DNA of 64,000 nucleotides, taken from Agromyces larvae (GTDB lineage Bacteria; Actinomycetota; Actinomycetes; Actinomycetales; Microbacteriaceae). Of the stretch, positions 16,790-32,737 are shown piece by piece. Every line of letters starts with the position of its first letter. Position 1 is the stretch's first letter. The translations under genes and the position numbers were made by a program. The notes under the pieces were generated by a model, which saw nothing but the letters and a program-made list of their open reading frames with translations, searched no databases and was not told the origin of the DNA. The stretch covers positions 2,170,001-2,234,000 of the forward strand of contig NZ_CP094528.1 of NCBI RefSeq assembly GCF_022811705.1. The letters run 5' to 3'.

Positions 16790-17962
16790 CTACCCGACGC
16801 TGAGCTTCGGCCCGGCGGCGAGTTCGCGGTCGTACGCCTCGAGCGCCTCGCGGTTGCGCTGGGTGACCGTGCGGCCGCGCGCGGCGATCCATCCGCCGAA
16901 CCAGACCGGGATCTCCCGTGCGATGACCGCCGCCACGACGGCGAACGGATCGAGCCACCGCTGCGAGATGAACTGCTGCGCCTGCTCGAACGTGAGGGTC
17001 CACGCCTGCACGGTGAGCAGCGCCGCACCGATGTACGAGAAGTAGACGAGCACGCCGACCAGCAGCCCGAACACGGCGTACGTCCAGTACGCCCCGCGAT
17101 TCACGATCGCCGCGAGCAGGGCGAACCCGACGAACGCGGCGATGATCGGCACCCAGAACACCGGACGCGAGACGAAGGTGACGAAGACGCCCGCCGCGTC
17201 ACCGCCCTGGGCCGACAGCAGCAGGTACGCCACGCCGGCGTAGAGCGCCGCGAACACCAGCGCGCCGAGCGCCGCGACGAGCACGCCGAACCCGCGGTTG
17301 CCGCGGTTGCGCGGCGGCGCGGGCGCCTGCACGTAGACGGTCTGCGGGGCTTGGTAGCCGGCACCGACGCCCGGCGCGGTCGCACCCGCGGCGGCACCCG
17401 CCGCTGCGCCGGCTGCGGCGGCGCCGACGGTGTCGGTCGACCCGTCGGCGGACACGTAGGTCTCGCGGCGGACGGGCTCGTCCGCGGCGAGCGGATCGCG
17501 CAACGACTCGGCGGCGACCGGGGCCGGCAACGCGGTCTCGGGCATGGGCACGGCGTTCGCGCGCTGCACCGCCTCGTCGAGCGCGGCGCGCTGCGCCGCC
17601 TCGGCGGCGGCGCGTTCGGCGGCCTCGTCGACGACCGGTGCGGCGTCGACCGGTTCGGCTGCGATCACCTCGGATGCCTCGGACTCGACGGCGGGCTCGG
17701 GCCCCAGGTCGACCACGGGCTCGGCGGCCGGTTCGGGCTCGGCGGCCGGTTCGGGCTCGGCGGCCGCGAGCGGCTCGGCGTCGAGGTCGGGCCCGGATAC
17801 CGCGGATGCATCGGATGGTTCGGATGCCTCGGAGGCAGCCGGCTCGTCGAAGATCGTGGGCTCGTCGTCGACCGGCCCGGTGCCCCCGAGCGCCTCATCG
17901 GCGGCGTCGGTGGACTCGGGATCGCGTCGCTCGGGATCCGGCCCGTTCGTCGTGTCGCTCAT
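16790..17962 (-). CDS. Membrane protein with long acidic Ala-rich N-terminus
   Basis: 390 residues, ATG 17962 with AAGGAG upstream. The first 230 residues are low-complexity Glu/Ala/Pro, with short repeats such as AAEPEP, and are probably disordered in the cytoplasm. Four hydrophobic helices follow (FGVLVAALGALVFAALYAG, FWVPIIAAFVGFALLAAIV, YWTYAVFGLLVGVLVYF and a weaker last one). A short C-terminal tail (EALEAYDRELAAGP) ends the protein. The family is unknown to me. It is convergent with the lipoprotein gene and shares no obvious promoter with the rpoC end. Confidence 0.75.
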   Translation of the reverse strand: MSDTTNGPDPERRDPESTDAADEALGGTGPVDDEPTIFDEPAASEASEPSDASAVSGPDLDAEPLAAAEPEPAAEPEPAAEPVVDLGPEPAVESEASEVIAAEPVDAAPVVDEAAERAAAEAAQRAALDEAVQRANAVPMPETALPAPVAAESLRDPLAADEPVRRETYVSADGSTDTVGAAAAGAAAGAAAGATAPGVGAGYQAPQTVYVQAPAPPRNRGNRGFGVLVAALGALVFAALYAGVAYLLLSAQGGDAAGVFVTFVSRPVFWVPIIAAFVGFALLAAIVNRGAYWTYAVFGLLVGVLVYFSYIGAALLTVQAWTLTFEQAQQFISQRWLDPFAVVAAVIAREIPVWFGGWIAARGRTVTQRNREALEAYDRELAAGPKLSVG

Positions 17963-18134
17963 GATCGCGCTCCTTCCGGGCGCGCTGGGCGCCGTCGGTC
18001 GCCGATCATGCTAGCAACGCGGATGCCGCGTGCCGCGGAACCACGCGGCATCCGAGCCATCCGTGCCCTCCGCCGGTCGCCCGCCCACCCGCCCGTGTCT
18101 GCAGGACGGACCCGGGGGGTGCCGGCTGGAACGC

Positions 18135-18170
18135 CGAAGGCCCCGCATCCGATCGGATGCGGGGCCTTCG
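18135..18170 (-). terminator. Perfect 36-nt palindrome terminator of rpoBC
   Basis: The 36 bases form a perfect inverted repeat centred on CCGATCGG, starting 25 nt after the rpoC stop. It has no real loop and only weak T runs. Intrinsic terminators of this type are common in high-GC actinobacteria. The same design (36 nt, perfect) follows clpC. Confidence 0.8.
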
Positions 18171-18195
18171 GGCTCAGCGCCTGACGCGCCTCACG

Positions 18196-22101
<3,906 letters not shown>

Positions 22102-22142
22102 TTTCTCTCCTAGATTCCTGAAGTCGTTTCGTACCTGGCGGA

Positions 22143-25634
<3,492 letters not shown>

Positions 25635-25794
25635 GGAAATGACCTCCGGGGCCCGATGAAGGGCCGTGTTCACTGTCGATGGTGGTGGAGTGGACCCCTC
25701 AGACGGATGCATCTCCGGTGGTCGAATGACCCCGGACTCGCATGGAAGCCGACCGCAATATGAAGGCAAGTTGGGTCTGGGAGCGCAAACCTCA
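25635..25794 (-). other. rpoB 5' leader
   Basis: About 150 nt of untranslated leader lies between the predicted rpoB start site of transcription and the TTG codon. It is less GC-rich than its surroundings. I see no ribosomal-protein-like fold or riboswitch; the GGAGGT site is at its 3' end. No gene is visible here. Confidence 0.5.
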
Positions 25795-25823
25795 ACTATA
25801 AGCGATCCGACGCGCCATGTCCA
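25795..25823 (-). promoter_or_regulatory. Predicted rpoBC promoter
   Basis: On the minus strand TGGACA (25823-25818) and TATAGT (25800-25795) are spaced by 17 nt, a good match to a vegetative sigma-A promoter. The -35 box lies only 9 nt from the -35 box of the promoter for the divergent membrane-protein gene. Confidence 0.7.
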
Positions 25824-25832
25824 GTCGAATTC

Positions 25833-25861
25833 TTGACCTCGTCGCCGATCTCGGGTATAAC
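25833..25861 (+). promoter_or_regulatory. Predicted promoter of the 25937 gene
   Basis: TTGACC (25833-25838) and TATAAC (25856-25861) are separated by 17 nt, very close to consensus. The start codon lies about 75 nt downstream. It is back-to-back with the rpoBC promoter, so the two could influence each other through DNA supercoiling. Confidence 0.75.
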
Positions 25862-25936
25862 CCCGCGCGGGCCGCTGTGCGGACGGGCCGCGAACCGGCA
25901 TCCTTGGTGCACGCACCACCCTGACGAGGAGGCCAA

Positions 25937-26767
25937 ATGCCCGATTCCGCGCCCGGCACGCACCAGACGGATGCCCCGCCCCGCGATCCCCGCACGACGC
26001 GATTGCGAGGCATCCGCCGGGGTGCGGTCATCGTCCTGGTGGTCTCGCTCGCGGTCACCGCGCTCATCGGCATCCTCGTGCTGCTCGGCTCCGACTTCGG
26101 CGACGCGCAGGTCAGGGTCCTGTTCACCACGCTGCTCGTCGCGGGGTTCAGCAGCGTGGTGCTCTGCCACCTCGCGATCGCCGGTCGCTCGGTGCGGGTC
26201 GTCGGGTTCGTCGGGCTCGCCGTCAGTGCGATCGCACTCGTGCTCGGGGTCGTGACCATCTGGGTTCCGTGGACGCCCGAGGTCGCCGGATGGATCGAGC
26301 CGGTCGGTCGCGGGTTCCTGATCGCCGCCGTCGCCGCGCTCAGCCTCGCCCATGCGAATCTGCTGCTGCTCCTCGCCGGCCGACGGCACCCCGCCATCCG
26401 GGTCGCGCTCGCGGTCACCCTCGCGGCCGTCGCGGTGGTCGCCGTGATGGTCCTGCTGCCGATCCTCACCGAGTGGCCGTCGAACCTGGACTACTGGCGC
26501 GTGCTCGGCATCGTCGCGATCGTCGACGCACTCGGCACGATCGTGCTGCCCGTCATCGGCGGGCTGCTGCGCGATCGGCCCGAAGCCGTCGCCCCGGCGG
26601 ATGCGCCGGCGGCAGCGCCGACCCACGACGCATCCGGCGGAGCATCCGATCTCGAACGCCGCATCGCGGAGCTCTCGGCCCGGACCGGCCTCGATCGCGA
26701 CACCCTGCTCACCGCCGCCCTCGACGCGTTCGAAGCCGAGCGCGCGCCGGGGTCGCCGACGCCGTAG
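25937..26767 (+). CDS. Six-helix membrane protein with short C-terminal tail domain
   Basis: 276 residues, ATG 25937 with GAGGAGG upstream and a strong predicted promoter. Six hydrophobic helices span about 30-215 ([57 protein letters not shown] and three more). The C-terminal 60 residues are cytoplasmic, with an Ala/Pro linker and a small helical piece, [26 protein letters not shown], split here as [14 protein letters not shown] and [12 protein letters not shown]. This resembles the coiled coil/ribbon-helix seen at the end of similar actinobacterial membrane proteins. Function unknown. Confidence 0.8.
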   Translation: MPDSAPGTHQTDAPPRDPRTTRLRGIRRGAVIVLVVSLAVTALIGILVLLGSDFGDAQVRVLFTTLLVAGFSSVVLCHLAIAGRSVRVVGFVGLAVSAIALVLGVVTIWVPWTPEVAGWIEPVGRGFLIAAVAALSLAHANLLLLLAGRRHPAIRVALAVTLAAVAVVAVMVLLPILTEWPSNLDYWRVLGIVAIVDALGTIVLPVIGGLLRDRPEAVAPADAPAAAPTHDASGGASDLERRIAELSARTGLDRDTLLTAALDAFEAERAPGSPTP

Positions 26768-26804
26768 GCGAGCGGTGCGGCGGCGCCGGTGGCACGATGC
26801 CGGT

Positions 26805-27551
26805 ATGGGCATCGAGTTCGACGTGAACGGCATCGCCGGCGGGGTCACCCTGCTCGTCGACGGGCACGCGCAGTCGCACGTCGACCCCGCCGACCCGACC
26901 CGGCTGTTCTTCGAGTACGTGCGGCGCATCGGGCACGTGATCGACGCGATCGGGCTGCCGGGTCAGCCGATCCGCGCGCTGCACCTCGGCGGCGGCGGGC
27001 TCACCCTGCCCCGCTACGTCGAGGCGACCCGGCCCGGCTCGCACCAGCTCGTCGTCGAGCACGACGCCGACCTGGTTCGGCAGGTGCTCGAGCGGCTGCC
27101 GCTTCCGGCCCGCGCCGACCTGGCGATCTCGGTGGCGGATGCCTCGACGGCGCTGCCGTCCCTCGCGAAGGCGGCGTACGACCTCGTGGTGCTCGACCTC
27201 TACACCGGGTTGGAGCCGCCCGCGTTCACGACCGACCGCGCGTTCCTGGCGGATGCGGTCGACCGTCTCGGCACGGGCGGGATGCTGGTCGCCAATGTGG
27301 CGGATGCCGCGGGGCTCGCGCGGCTTCGCGAACTCGCGCGCGTCGTGGCGCGCGTGCGGCCCGAGGCCGAGCTGCTCGTCGCGGGCGACCCGACCGTGCT
27401 CGGCGGCGCCGAGGAGGGCAACGCGGTGCTCGTCGCCGCCCCGGATGGGCTGCCGCCGCTCCTCGAGCAGCGCCTGCGCGAACGAGGCCCGCACCCCGCC
27501 GAGGTGCTCGTCGGCCCGCGCCTCGACTACGTGCTGTGGGACGCGTGCTGA
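26805..27551 (+). CDS. Spermidine-synthase-like methyltransferase-fold protein, copy 1
   Basis: 248 residues from ATG 26805. It has the polyamine-synthase Rossmann core: LLVDGHAQSHVD, FEYVRRIGHVID, the nucleotide loop ALHLGGGGLTLPRY, an acidic residue in VVEHDADLV, then AYDLVVLDLY. These motifs match the fused-domain spermidine synthases and spermine/spermidine synthase-like proteins of actinobacteria. The gatekeeper region that binds polyamine is not conserved enough to name a substrate, so the reaction is open. A paralogue follows 95 nt downstream in the same direction. Confidence 0.8.
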   Translation: MGIEFDVNGIAGGVTLLVDGHAQSHVDPADPTRLFFEYVRRIGHVIDAIGLPGQPIRALHLGGGGLTLPRYVEATRPGSHQLVVEHDADLVRQVLERLPLPARADLAISVADASTALPSLAKAAYDLVVLDLYTGLEPPAFTTDRAFLADAVDRLGTGGMLVANVADAAGLARLRELARVVARVRPEAELLVAGDPTVLGGAEEGNAVLVAAPDGLPPLLEQRLRERGPHPAEVLVGPRLDYVLWDAC

Positions 27552-27568
27552 CCGCGAACCGCACCGAA

Positions 27569-27624
27569 GGCACCGTCTTCAGTCGAGGGCACCGAATGCG
27601 GTGCCTCCGAGTGCAGACGGTGCC
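27569..27624. repeat. Nested inverted repeats between paralogues
   Basis: An outer 10-bp inverted repeat (GGCACCGTCT at 27569-27578, its complement at 27615-27624) encloses a 7-bp hairpin with a 4-nt loop (27588-27605). Together they could form a branched RNA structure between the two spermidine-synthase-like genes, acting as terminator or mRNA stabiliser. Confidence 0.5.
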
Positions 27625-27646
27625 GTGATCGGGGCGAGGGCGTAGC

Positions 27647-28510
27647 GTGGCATCCGTGCCCGACGCCCCCGAACGCCGCCTCGCCGACAGCGGCTACCTC
27701 GCCCGGCTCGAGCCGTCGCGCCAGCAGCCCGGCTCGTGGACCCTCGTCGTCGACGGCACCCCGCAGTCGCACGTCGACCTCGAGCGCCCCGAGTGGCTCG
27801 GCTTCGAGTACGTGCGCCGCATCGGGCACGCGATCGACCTCGTGGCGGCCGAGGGCGAGCCGATCACCGCGCTGCACCTCGGCGCCGGGGCGCTCACCCT
27901 GCCGCGCTACGTCGCGGCGACCCGCCCCGGATCCCGCCAGCAGGTCGTCGAGCTCGAACGCGACCTCGTCGAGTTCGTGCGCGAGCACCTGCCGCTCCCC
28001 CGCGGCGAGCAGATCCGGGTGCGCACGGGCGATGCGCGCGAGGTGCTGCAGAAGCTGCCCGCCGGGCTCGACGGGGCCGTCGACGTGGCGGTGGTCGACA
28101 TCTTCTCGGGTGCGCGCACGCCGGCGCACGTGACGAGCGTGGAGTTCCACGAACTGCTCGCGCGGCGCATGCGCCCCTCGGGCATCGTCACCGTGAACGT
28201 GGCCGACGGCGCCGGGCTCGCGTTCGCCCGCTCGCAGGCCGCGACCCTGCAGCACGTGCACGCGCACGTCGCGATCGCCGCCGACGCGCAGATGCTGAAG
28301 GGGCGCCGCTTCGGCAACGTCGTGATGTACGCCTCCGCGTCGCCGCTGCCCTTCGATCGGATGCCCCGACTGCTCGCGAGCGACCCCGCCCCCGCGAAGC
28401 TCGTCGAGGGCGACGAACTGCGCCGATTCGTCGCGGGCGCGAAGATCGCGACGGATGCCACCGCGGTGCCGAGCCCGCCGCCGGCCCGCTCCGTCTTCCT
28501 CTCGCGCTGA
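27647..28510 (+). CDS. Spermidine-synthase-like methyltransferase-fold protein, copy 2
   Basis: 287 residues. It starts at ATG-like 27647 (MASVPDAPE) or GTG 27656. It shares with copy 1 the blocks VVDGTPQSHVDLE, FEYVRRIGHAIDL, ALHLGAGALTLPRYV and VNVADGAGLAFAR, and carries a longer C-terminal tail. The acidic residue after the glycine loop is in VVELERDLVEF, and DVAVVDIFSGA gives the aspartate that polyamine synthases use in catalysis. It looks like a tandem duplicate that has diverged. The pair is convergent with pxpC. Confidence 0.8.
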   Translation: MASVPDAPERRLADSGYLARLEPSRQQPGSWTLVVDGTPQSHVDLERPEWLGFEYVRRIGHAIDLVAAEGEPITALHLGAGALTLPRYVAATRPGSRQQVVELERDLVEFVREHLPLPRGEQIRVRTGDAREVLQKLPAGLDGAVDVAVVDIFSGARTPAHVTSVEFHELLARRMRPSGIVTVNVADGAGLAFARSQAATLQHVHAHVAIAADAQMLKGRRFGNVVMYASASPLPFDRMPRLLASDPAPAKLVEGDELRRFVAGAKIATDATAVPSPPPARSVFLSR

Positions 28511-28561
28511 CCCGGCCGGCGTCGCACCCGCTGCGATCCTCTCCCGCGGGCGGTCGGCCCG

Positions 28562-29434
28562 CTACGCGTGGCGGAAGCGCACGGGCTGGCCCGGGCGCAG
28601 CTGCCCCACGGCGTCGAGCGAGGCGTCGGCGACGATCGCGATCACGGGGTAGCCGCCGGTCACCGGGCGGTCCGCCAGCAGGATCACCGGCAGCCCCGAC
28701 GGCGGCACCTGGATCGACCCGGGCACCGTGCCCTCGCTCGCCAGTTCGCCGTCGACGCGGCGCTCGAGCGGCACCCCGTCGAGGCGCACGCCGACCCGGT
28801 CGGCCGCGGGCGAGCACCGCCAGGTCGCCTCGAACAGCGCCTGCCGCGAGGCATCCGTGAACCACTCCGCGCGCGGACCGGGGCGCAGCGCGAGGGTGAC
28901 CGCACCATCGGGCGGCGGCGCGACCGCGCCGTCGAAGGCGGGCACGGATGCCTCGGGCTCGCCGCCGAACCGCAGCATGCGCCCGGTCGCGACGGGCTCG
29001 GGGCCGATCCCGGCGAGCGTGTCGGTCGAACGCGAGCCGAGCACGGGCGGCTCGTCGACACCGCCGCGGACCGCGAGATACCAGCGCAGACCGCGCTCGG
29101 GTGCGCCGAGCTCGAGGGTCGATCCGGCGTCGGCGTGCGCGGCCGCGTCGGGCGGGATGCGCCGCCCGTCGAGTCGCACCGCACCCCACGCGCCGGTGAC
29201 GGCGAACCAGCGCGGGGCGGTGAAGCGGGCGCGGAACCCGCCGCCGAGCAGCTCGAGCCCGGCTGCGCCGGCGGGGTTGCCGACCAGCCGGTTCCCGAAC
29301 GCGAGCGCACCGCGGTCGAGCGCACCGGATGGCGCGACGCCGAGGTGGGCGAGGCCCGGCCGGCCGAGGTCCTCGACGAGCGCGAGCGGCCCGGTGTCGA
29401 GCACCTCGATGGCGGCACCGGATGCCGCGCTCAC
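28562..29434 (-). CDS. pxpC: 5-oxoprolinase subunit C
   Basis: 290 residues, start GTG 29434, overlapping the pxpB stop by 4 nt (GTGA). It matches the biotin-dependent carboxyltransferase-like family (PxpC/KipA, allophanate hydrolase subunit 2): EVLDTGPLALVEDLGRPGLAHLGV and LDRGALAFGNRLVGN near the N-terminus, split here into short blocks, then VLGSRSTD and a C-terminal LPVILLADRPVTGGYP. With PxpA and PxpB it performs ATP-dependent ring opening of 5-oxoproline to glutamate, removing a damage product of glutamine. It is the last gene of the operon. Confidence 0.93.
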   Translation of the reverse strand: MSAASGAAIEVLDTGPLALVEDLGRPGLAHLGVAPSGALDRGALAFGNRLVGNPAGAAGLELLGGGFRARFTAPRWFAVTGAWGAVRLDGRRIPPDAAAHADAGSTLELGAPERGLRWYLAVRGGVDEPPVLGSRSTDTLAGIGPEPVATGRMLRFGGEPEASVPAFDGAVAPPPDGAVTLALRPGPRAEWFTDASRQALFEATWRCSPAADRVGVRLDGVPLERRVDGELASEGTVPGSIQVPPSGLPVILLADRPVTGGYPVIAIVADASLDAVGQLRPGQPVRFRHA

Positions 29435-30087
29435 GGGCCGACCCGTTCGAATCGCACCGGTCGCCCGGGCACGAGCAGCACGGGGTCGGGCGCGCTCGGA
29501 TCCCACAGCGCGAGGTCGGTGCGGCCGATCAGCCGCCACCCGCCGGGGGTCTCACGCGGGTACGCGCCGGTGAACGCCCCGGCGAGACCGACCGAACCCG
29601 CTGGCACGCGCGTGCGCGGCGACGCCAGACGCGGCACCTCGAACGGCCAGCCGTCGCCGACCAGGTAACCGAATCCGGGCGCGAACCCGATGAACGCGAC
29701 CCGCCACGGGGTCGACGTATGCCGCGCGACCAGGTCGTCGGCGCTCACGCCGAGCGACGCCGCGGTGTCGGCGAGGTCGGGTCCGTCGTAGACCACGGGG
29801 ACGACGAGCGGTGCGGGCGACGCCGGCTCGGGAGCATCCGCCCCTCCCCTCGCAGCCGCCGCAGCCGCCGCACCCGCGACCGTGCGCCGGATCCACCGCT
29901 CGGCCGACTCGAGCGGGAGGCGCAGCGGGTCGATCACGACGAGCACGGTGCGCGCCGCGGGCACCAGCTCGACGAGTCCGGCGGGCCGGTCGGCGGCGAG
30001 CGCGTCGTGCAGGGCGAGCACCTCGGGCAGATCGGCGCACTCCACGAGCAGCGCGTGCTCGCCGCTCGGCAGGATGCGCCGGGTCAT
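29431..30087 (-). CDS. pxpB: 5-oxoprolinase subunit B
   Basis: 218 residues of the KipI/allophanate hydrolase subunit 1 family. It has the typical start ILPSGEHALLVE, the central VPVVYDGPDLADTA, then IGFAPGFGYLVG and the closing PGGWRLIGRT block. It forms the PxpBC complex that phosphorylates 5-oxoproline. The start ATG 30087 overlaps the pxpA stop (ATGA), and its own stop overlaps the pxpC start (GTGA), so all three subunits are translationally coupled. Confidence 0.93.
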   Translation of the reverse strand: MTRRILPSGEHALLVECADLPEVLALHDALAADRPAGLVELVPAARTVLVVIDPLRLPLESAERWIRRTVAGAAAAAAARGGADAPEPASPAPLVVPVVYDGPDLADTAASLGVSADDLVARHTSTPWRVAFIGFAPGFGYLVGDGWPFEVPRLASPRTRVPAGSVGLAGAFTGAYPRETPGGWRLIGRTDLALWDPSAPDPVLLVPGRPVRFERVGP

Positions 30088-30821
30088 GCCACGGGCTCCG
30101 TCGCGAAGGACCGCACCGCGAACCCGGCCGCCTCGAGCGCGTCGCGCACCGCCCGGCCGATCGACGCCGCACCCGGGGTGTCGCCGTGGAAGCAGATCGA
30201 GTCGACGTCGACGCGCGCCGCGAGCTCGACCGCGCGACGTCCGGCCGCAGCCGGGTCCGTGAGCACCGCGCCCGGCTCGCCACGCGGCACGAGCGACCCG
30301 TCGGTCCGCACCCCGCGGTCGGCGAACGCCTCGCGGGCGAACCGCAGCCCCGTCGCATCCGCCGCCCGCTCGAGCGCGCCGCCCGCCGCGCCCAGCACGG
30401 CGAGCGCCGGATCGAACGCGGCGATCGCCCGCGCGTGCGCCCGCGCCGCGACCTCGTCGACGCCGAGCCGGTGGTAGAGCGCGCCGTGCGCCTTCACGTA
30501 CCGCACGCGCTGCCCGGCCGCACGAGCGACCCCGTCGAGCGCCTCGAGCTGGGCGAGCAGCTCGGCGGCGAGTTCGTCGGCGGGCGTGCCGAGCTCACGG
30601 CGACCGAAGCCCTCGGCGTCGCGGTACCCCGGGTGCGCTCCGAGCACGACGCCGTGCACGATCGCGAGCTCGACCGACCGGCGCATGGTCGCGTCGCCGC
30701 CGGCGTGGAATCCGCACGCGACGTTCGCGCTCGAGACCACGCCGAACAGGGGTTCGTCGGCGATCGGCCTGGCCGGCGTCGACTCGCCGAGGTCGCAGTT
30801 CAGGTCGATGCTCGCGGGCAT
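30084..30821 (-). CDS. pxpA: 5-oxoprolinase subunit A (LamB/YcsF family)
   Basis: 245 residues, ATG 30821 with GGGAGC upstream. Signature blocks are IDLNCDLGES, SSANVACGFHAGGD, VLGAHPGYRD and VKAHGALYH, which form the active site of the LamB/YcsF family. A further His motif, ICFHGDTPGA, lies near the C-terminus. It opens the 5-oxoproline ring together with PxpBC. It heads the pxpABC operon and is divergent from a lipoprotein gene with a gap of only 37 nt, so the promoters overlap. Confidence 0.95.
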   Translation of the reverse strand: MPASIDLNCDLGESTPARPIADEPLFGVVSSANVACGFHAGGDATMRRSVELAIVHGVVLGAHPGYRDAEGFGRRELGTPADELAAELLAQLEALDGVARAAGQRVRYVKAHGALYHRLGVDEVAARAHARAIAAFDPALAVLGAAGGALERAADATGLRFAREAFADRGVRTDGSLVPRGEPGAVLTDPAAAGRRAVELAARVDVDSICFHGDTPGAASIGRAVRDALEAAGFAVRSFATEPVA

Positions 30822-30858
30822 GCTCCCATTGTGCCGCCGTCGGCGGGACACTGGAGAG

Positions 30859-32130
30859 ATGGGATCGGCCGACGATCGGCGCGCGATGCGGCATCCGCTC
30901 GCGATCTCGAGCGCGCGCCGCACGGCCGGCGCGGGCACCCGGCGCGCCGCGTCGACCGTCGCCCGGCTGACGGGGTCGCTGCTGATGGCGGCCGTGCTCG
31001 CCGCGTGCACCGCCGGGCCGGCGCCCACGCCGAGCGTGCTCGCCTCTCCCGAGGCATCCGGGCCCGGCTCGCCCTCGCCCGACCCGACCCTCACCGCACC
31101 CGCGACCCCATCGCCCCCGCCCGTGCCGATGCAGCCGGCGGGCGCCCCCGGCGTCATCGCAACGGGGCTCGACGCGCCGTGGTCGGCGGTGCGCCTGCCC
31201 GACGGCGGCGTGCTGGTCTCCGAGCGCGACACCGCCCGCATCATCGAGGTCGCCGGCGACGGCTCGCTGCGCACGGTCGGCCAGGTGCCCGGTGTCGTGC
31301 CGTCGGGCGAAGGAGGTCTGCTCGGCCTCGCGCACCGCCCGACCGACGGCACCGACCCGGCGTACCTCTACGCGATGTTCACCGCCGCCGACGACAACCG
31401 CATCGTGCGGATGCCGCTCACCGGCGGGCCCGGCTCGTACGCGATCGGCGCCCCGCAGGAGGTGCTCACCGGCATCGCGAAGGCCGGCAACCACAACGGC
31501 GGGCGGCTCGCGTTCGGCCCCGACGGGTTCCTGTACGCGACCACGGGCGACGCGGGCGTGCGCGAGGCATCCCAGGATCCGGCGTCGCCGAACGGCAAGA
31601 TCCTGCGGATGACCCCAGCCGGGGCGCCCGCGCCCGGCAACCCGTTCGGCAACCGCGTCTGGAGCCTCGGCCACCGCAACGTGCAGGGCATCGGGTGGGA
31701 TGCCGCGGGCGGCATGTGGGCCAGCGAGTTCGGCCAGAACACGTGGGACGAACTGAACCGCATCACCCGCGGGGCCAACTACGGCTGGCCGGTCGTCGAG
31801 GGCATCGCGGGCGATGAGCGGTTCAGCGACCCCGTGCTGCAGTGGGCGACCTCGGAGGCGAGCCCCAGCGGGCTCGCGGTCGTCGGCGACACCGTGTTCC
31901 TCGCGGCGCTGCGCGGCGAGCGGGTCTGGGCGGTCTCCCCGGCGACGGATGCCTCGGAGGCGGCGCCGGCCGCGGCCGACTGGTTCGCCGGAGAACTGGG
32001 GCGCATCCGCGACGTGGTGCCCGGCGAGGGCGACGAACTCTGGGTGCTCACGAACAACACCGACGGGCGCGGATCGCCCGGCCCCGACGACGACCGGCTG
32101 CTGCGGGTTCCGCTCGCACCGGCGGGGTGA
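30859..32130 (+). CDS. Lipoprotein sugar dehydrogenase, sorbosone/YliI-like
   Basis: 423 residues from ATG 30859; an ATG at 30886 is an alternative. A signal sequence ends in a lipobox AVLAAC (C50), then a Pro/Ser/Thr linker of about 45 residues. The rest is a beta-propeller of the soluble glucose/sorbosone dehydrogenase family: LDAPWSAVRLPDGGVLVSER split as DAPWSAVRLPDGG, then GLLGLAHRP, AGNHNGGRLAFGPDG, NPFGNRVWSLGHRN and ANYGWPVVEG. Such enzymes oxidise aldoses, often with PQQ, outside the membrane. Whether this host makes PQQ cannot be seen here. Confidence 0.88.
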   Translation: MGSADDRRAMRHPLAISSARRTAGAGTRRAASTVARLTGSLLMAAVLAACTAGPAPTPSVLASPEASGPGSPSPDPTLTAPATPSPPPVPMQPAGAPGVIATGLDAPWSAVRLPDGGVLVSERDTARIIEVAGDGSLRTVGQVPGVVPSGEGGLLGLAHRPTDGTDPAYLYAMFTAADDNRIVRMPLTGGPGSYAIGAPQEVLTGIAKAGNHNGGRLAFGPDGFLYATTGDAGVREASQDPASPNGKILRMTPAGAPAPGNPFGNRVWSLGHRNVQGIGWDAAGGMWASEFGQNTWDELNRITRGANYGWPVVEGIAGDERFSDPVLQWATSEASPSGLAVVGDTVFLAALRGERVWAVSPATDASEAAPAAADWFAGELGRIRDVVPGEGDELWVLTNNTDGRGSPGPDDDRLLRVPLAPAG

Positions 32131-32187
32131 CGCGGGCGTCGGAAGGTCGTCGGTGCGGTGTCACCGGGGCGGGGCTATTCTTCGTCC

Positions 32188-32733
32188 ATGGCGGATCTGG
32201 AGCGGGTGCGGAAGTGGGCCGAAGTGCTCATCGCCGAGCACCTCGACCCCGCCGAGTGGAGCTTCGGCTTCGACCACGCCAAGAAACGCGCCGGCCTCTG
32301 CAACTACACCCAGCGGCGCATCACGGTGTCGCGATACCTCGCGGCACGCTACGGCGATGACGAGATCCACCAGATCCTGCTGCACGAGGTCGCCCACGCC
32401 CTCGCCGGCGAGCGCGCCGGGCATGGCCCGAAGTGGGCGCAGATCGCCGCGGGCCTCGGCTACATCGGCCGCCGGACGCACGACGGGGCCGTCGTGCACG
32501 AACTCGCGCCCTGGGTCGGCCGCTGCCCCGCCGGCCACGTGCACTACCGCTACCGGCCGCCCGTGCGGGCGCTGAGCTGCGGGCTCTGCCGCCGCGGCTT
32601 CGACCGGGCGAACCTCATCGTGTGGCGCCGCCGCGAGATCACGCCGGCGATGCGCCGGCTCGCGGCGAGCGCAGGCGCGGGCGCGACCTTGGGCGCAGGC
32701 GACACGAGCACCCCGCCCCAGCCGCTTAGATAG
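32188..32733 (+). CDS. SprT-like zinc metalloprotein
   Basis: 181 residues, ATG 32188. The HExxH motif is HEVAH at 66-70, with a third likely ligand H79 in GERAGHGPKW. A C-terminal Zn-ribbon-like pair follows (GRCPAGH, SCGLCRRGF). This matches the SprT-like family (Spartan/YpjP-like), whose eukaryotic members cut DNA-protein crosslinks; in bacteria the role is mostly untested. It overlaps no neighbour and is followed 5 nt later by the CGNR gene, so the two are probably co-transcribed. Confidence 0.85.
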   Translation: MADLERVRKWAEVLIAEHLDPAEWSFGFDHAKKRAGLCNYTQRRITVSRYLAARYGDDEIHQILLHEVAHALAGERAGHGPKWAQIAAGLGYIGRRTHDGAVVHELAPWVGRCPAGHVHYRYRPPVRALSCGLCRRGFDRANLIVWRRREITPAMRRLAASAGAGATLGAGDTSTPPQPLR

Positions 32734-32737
32734 AACG

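Noticed and set aside
1..17962. Prophage or integrated plasmid
   Set aside because: No integrase, terminase, capsid, replication gene or attachment-site repeat was found. The tRNA-Ser lies far away with no nearby duplicate of its 3' end.
25635..25919. N-terminal extension of RpoB
   Set aside because: The open frame is in phase, but the predicted promoter and the GGAGGT-TTG start make it leader sequence.
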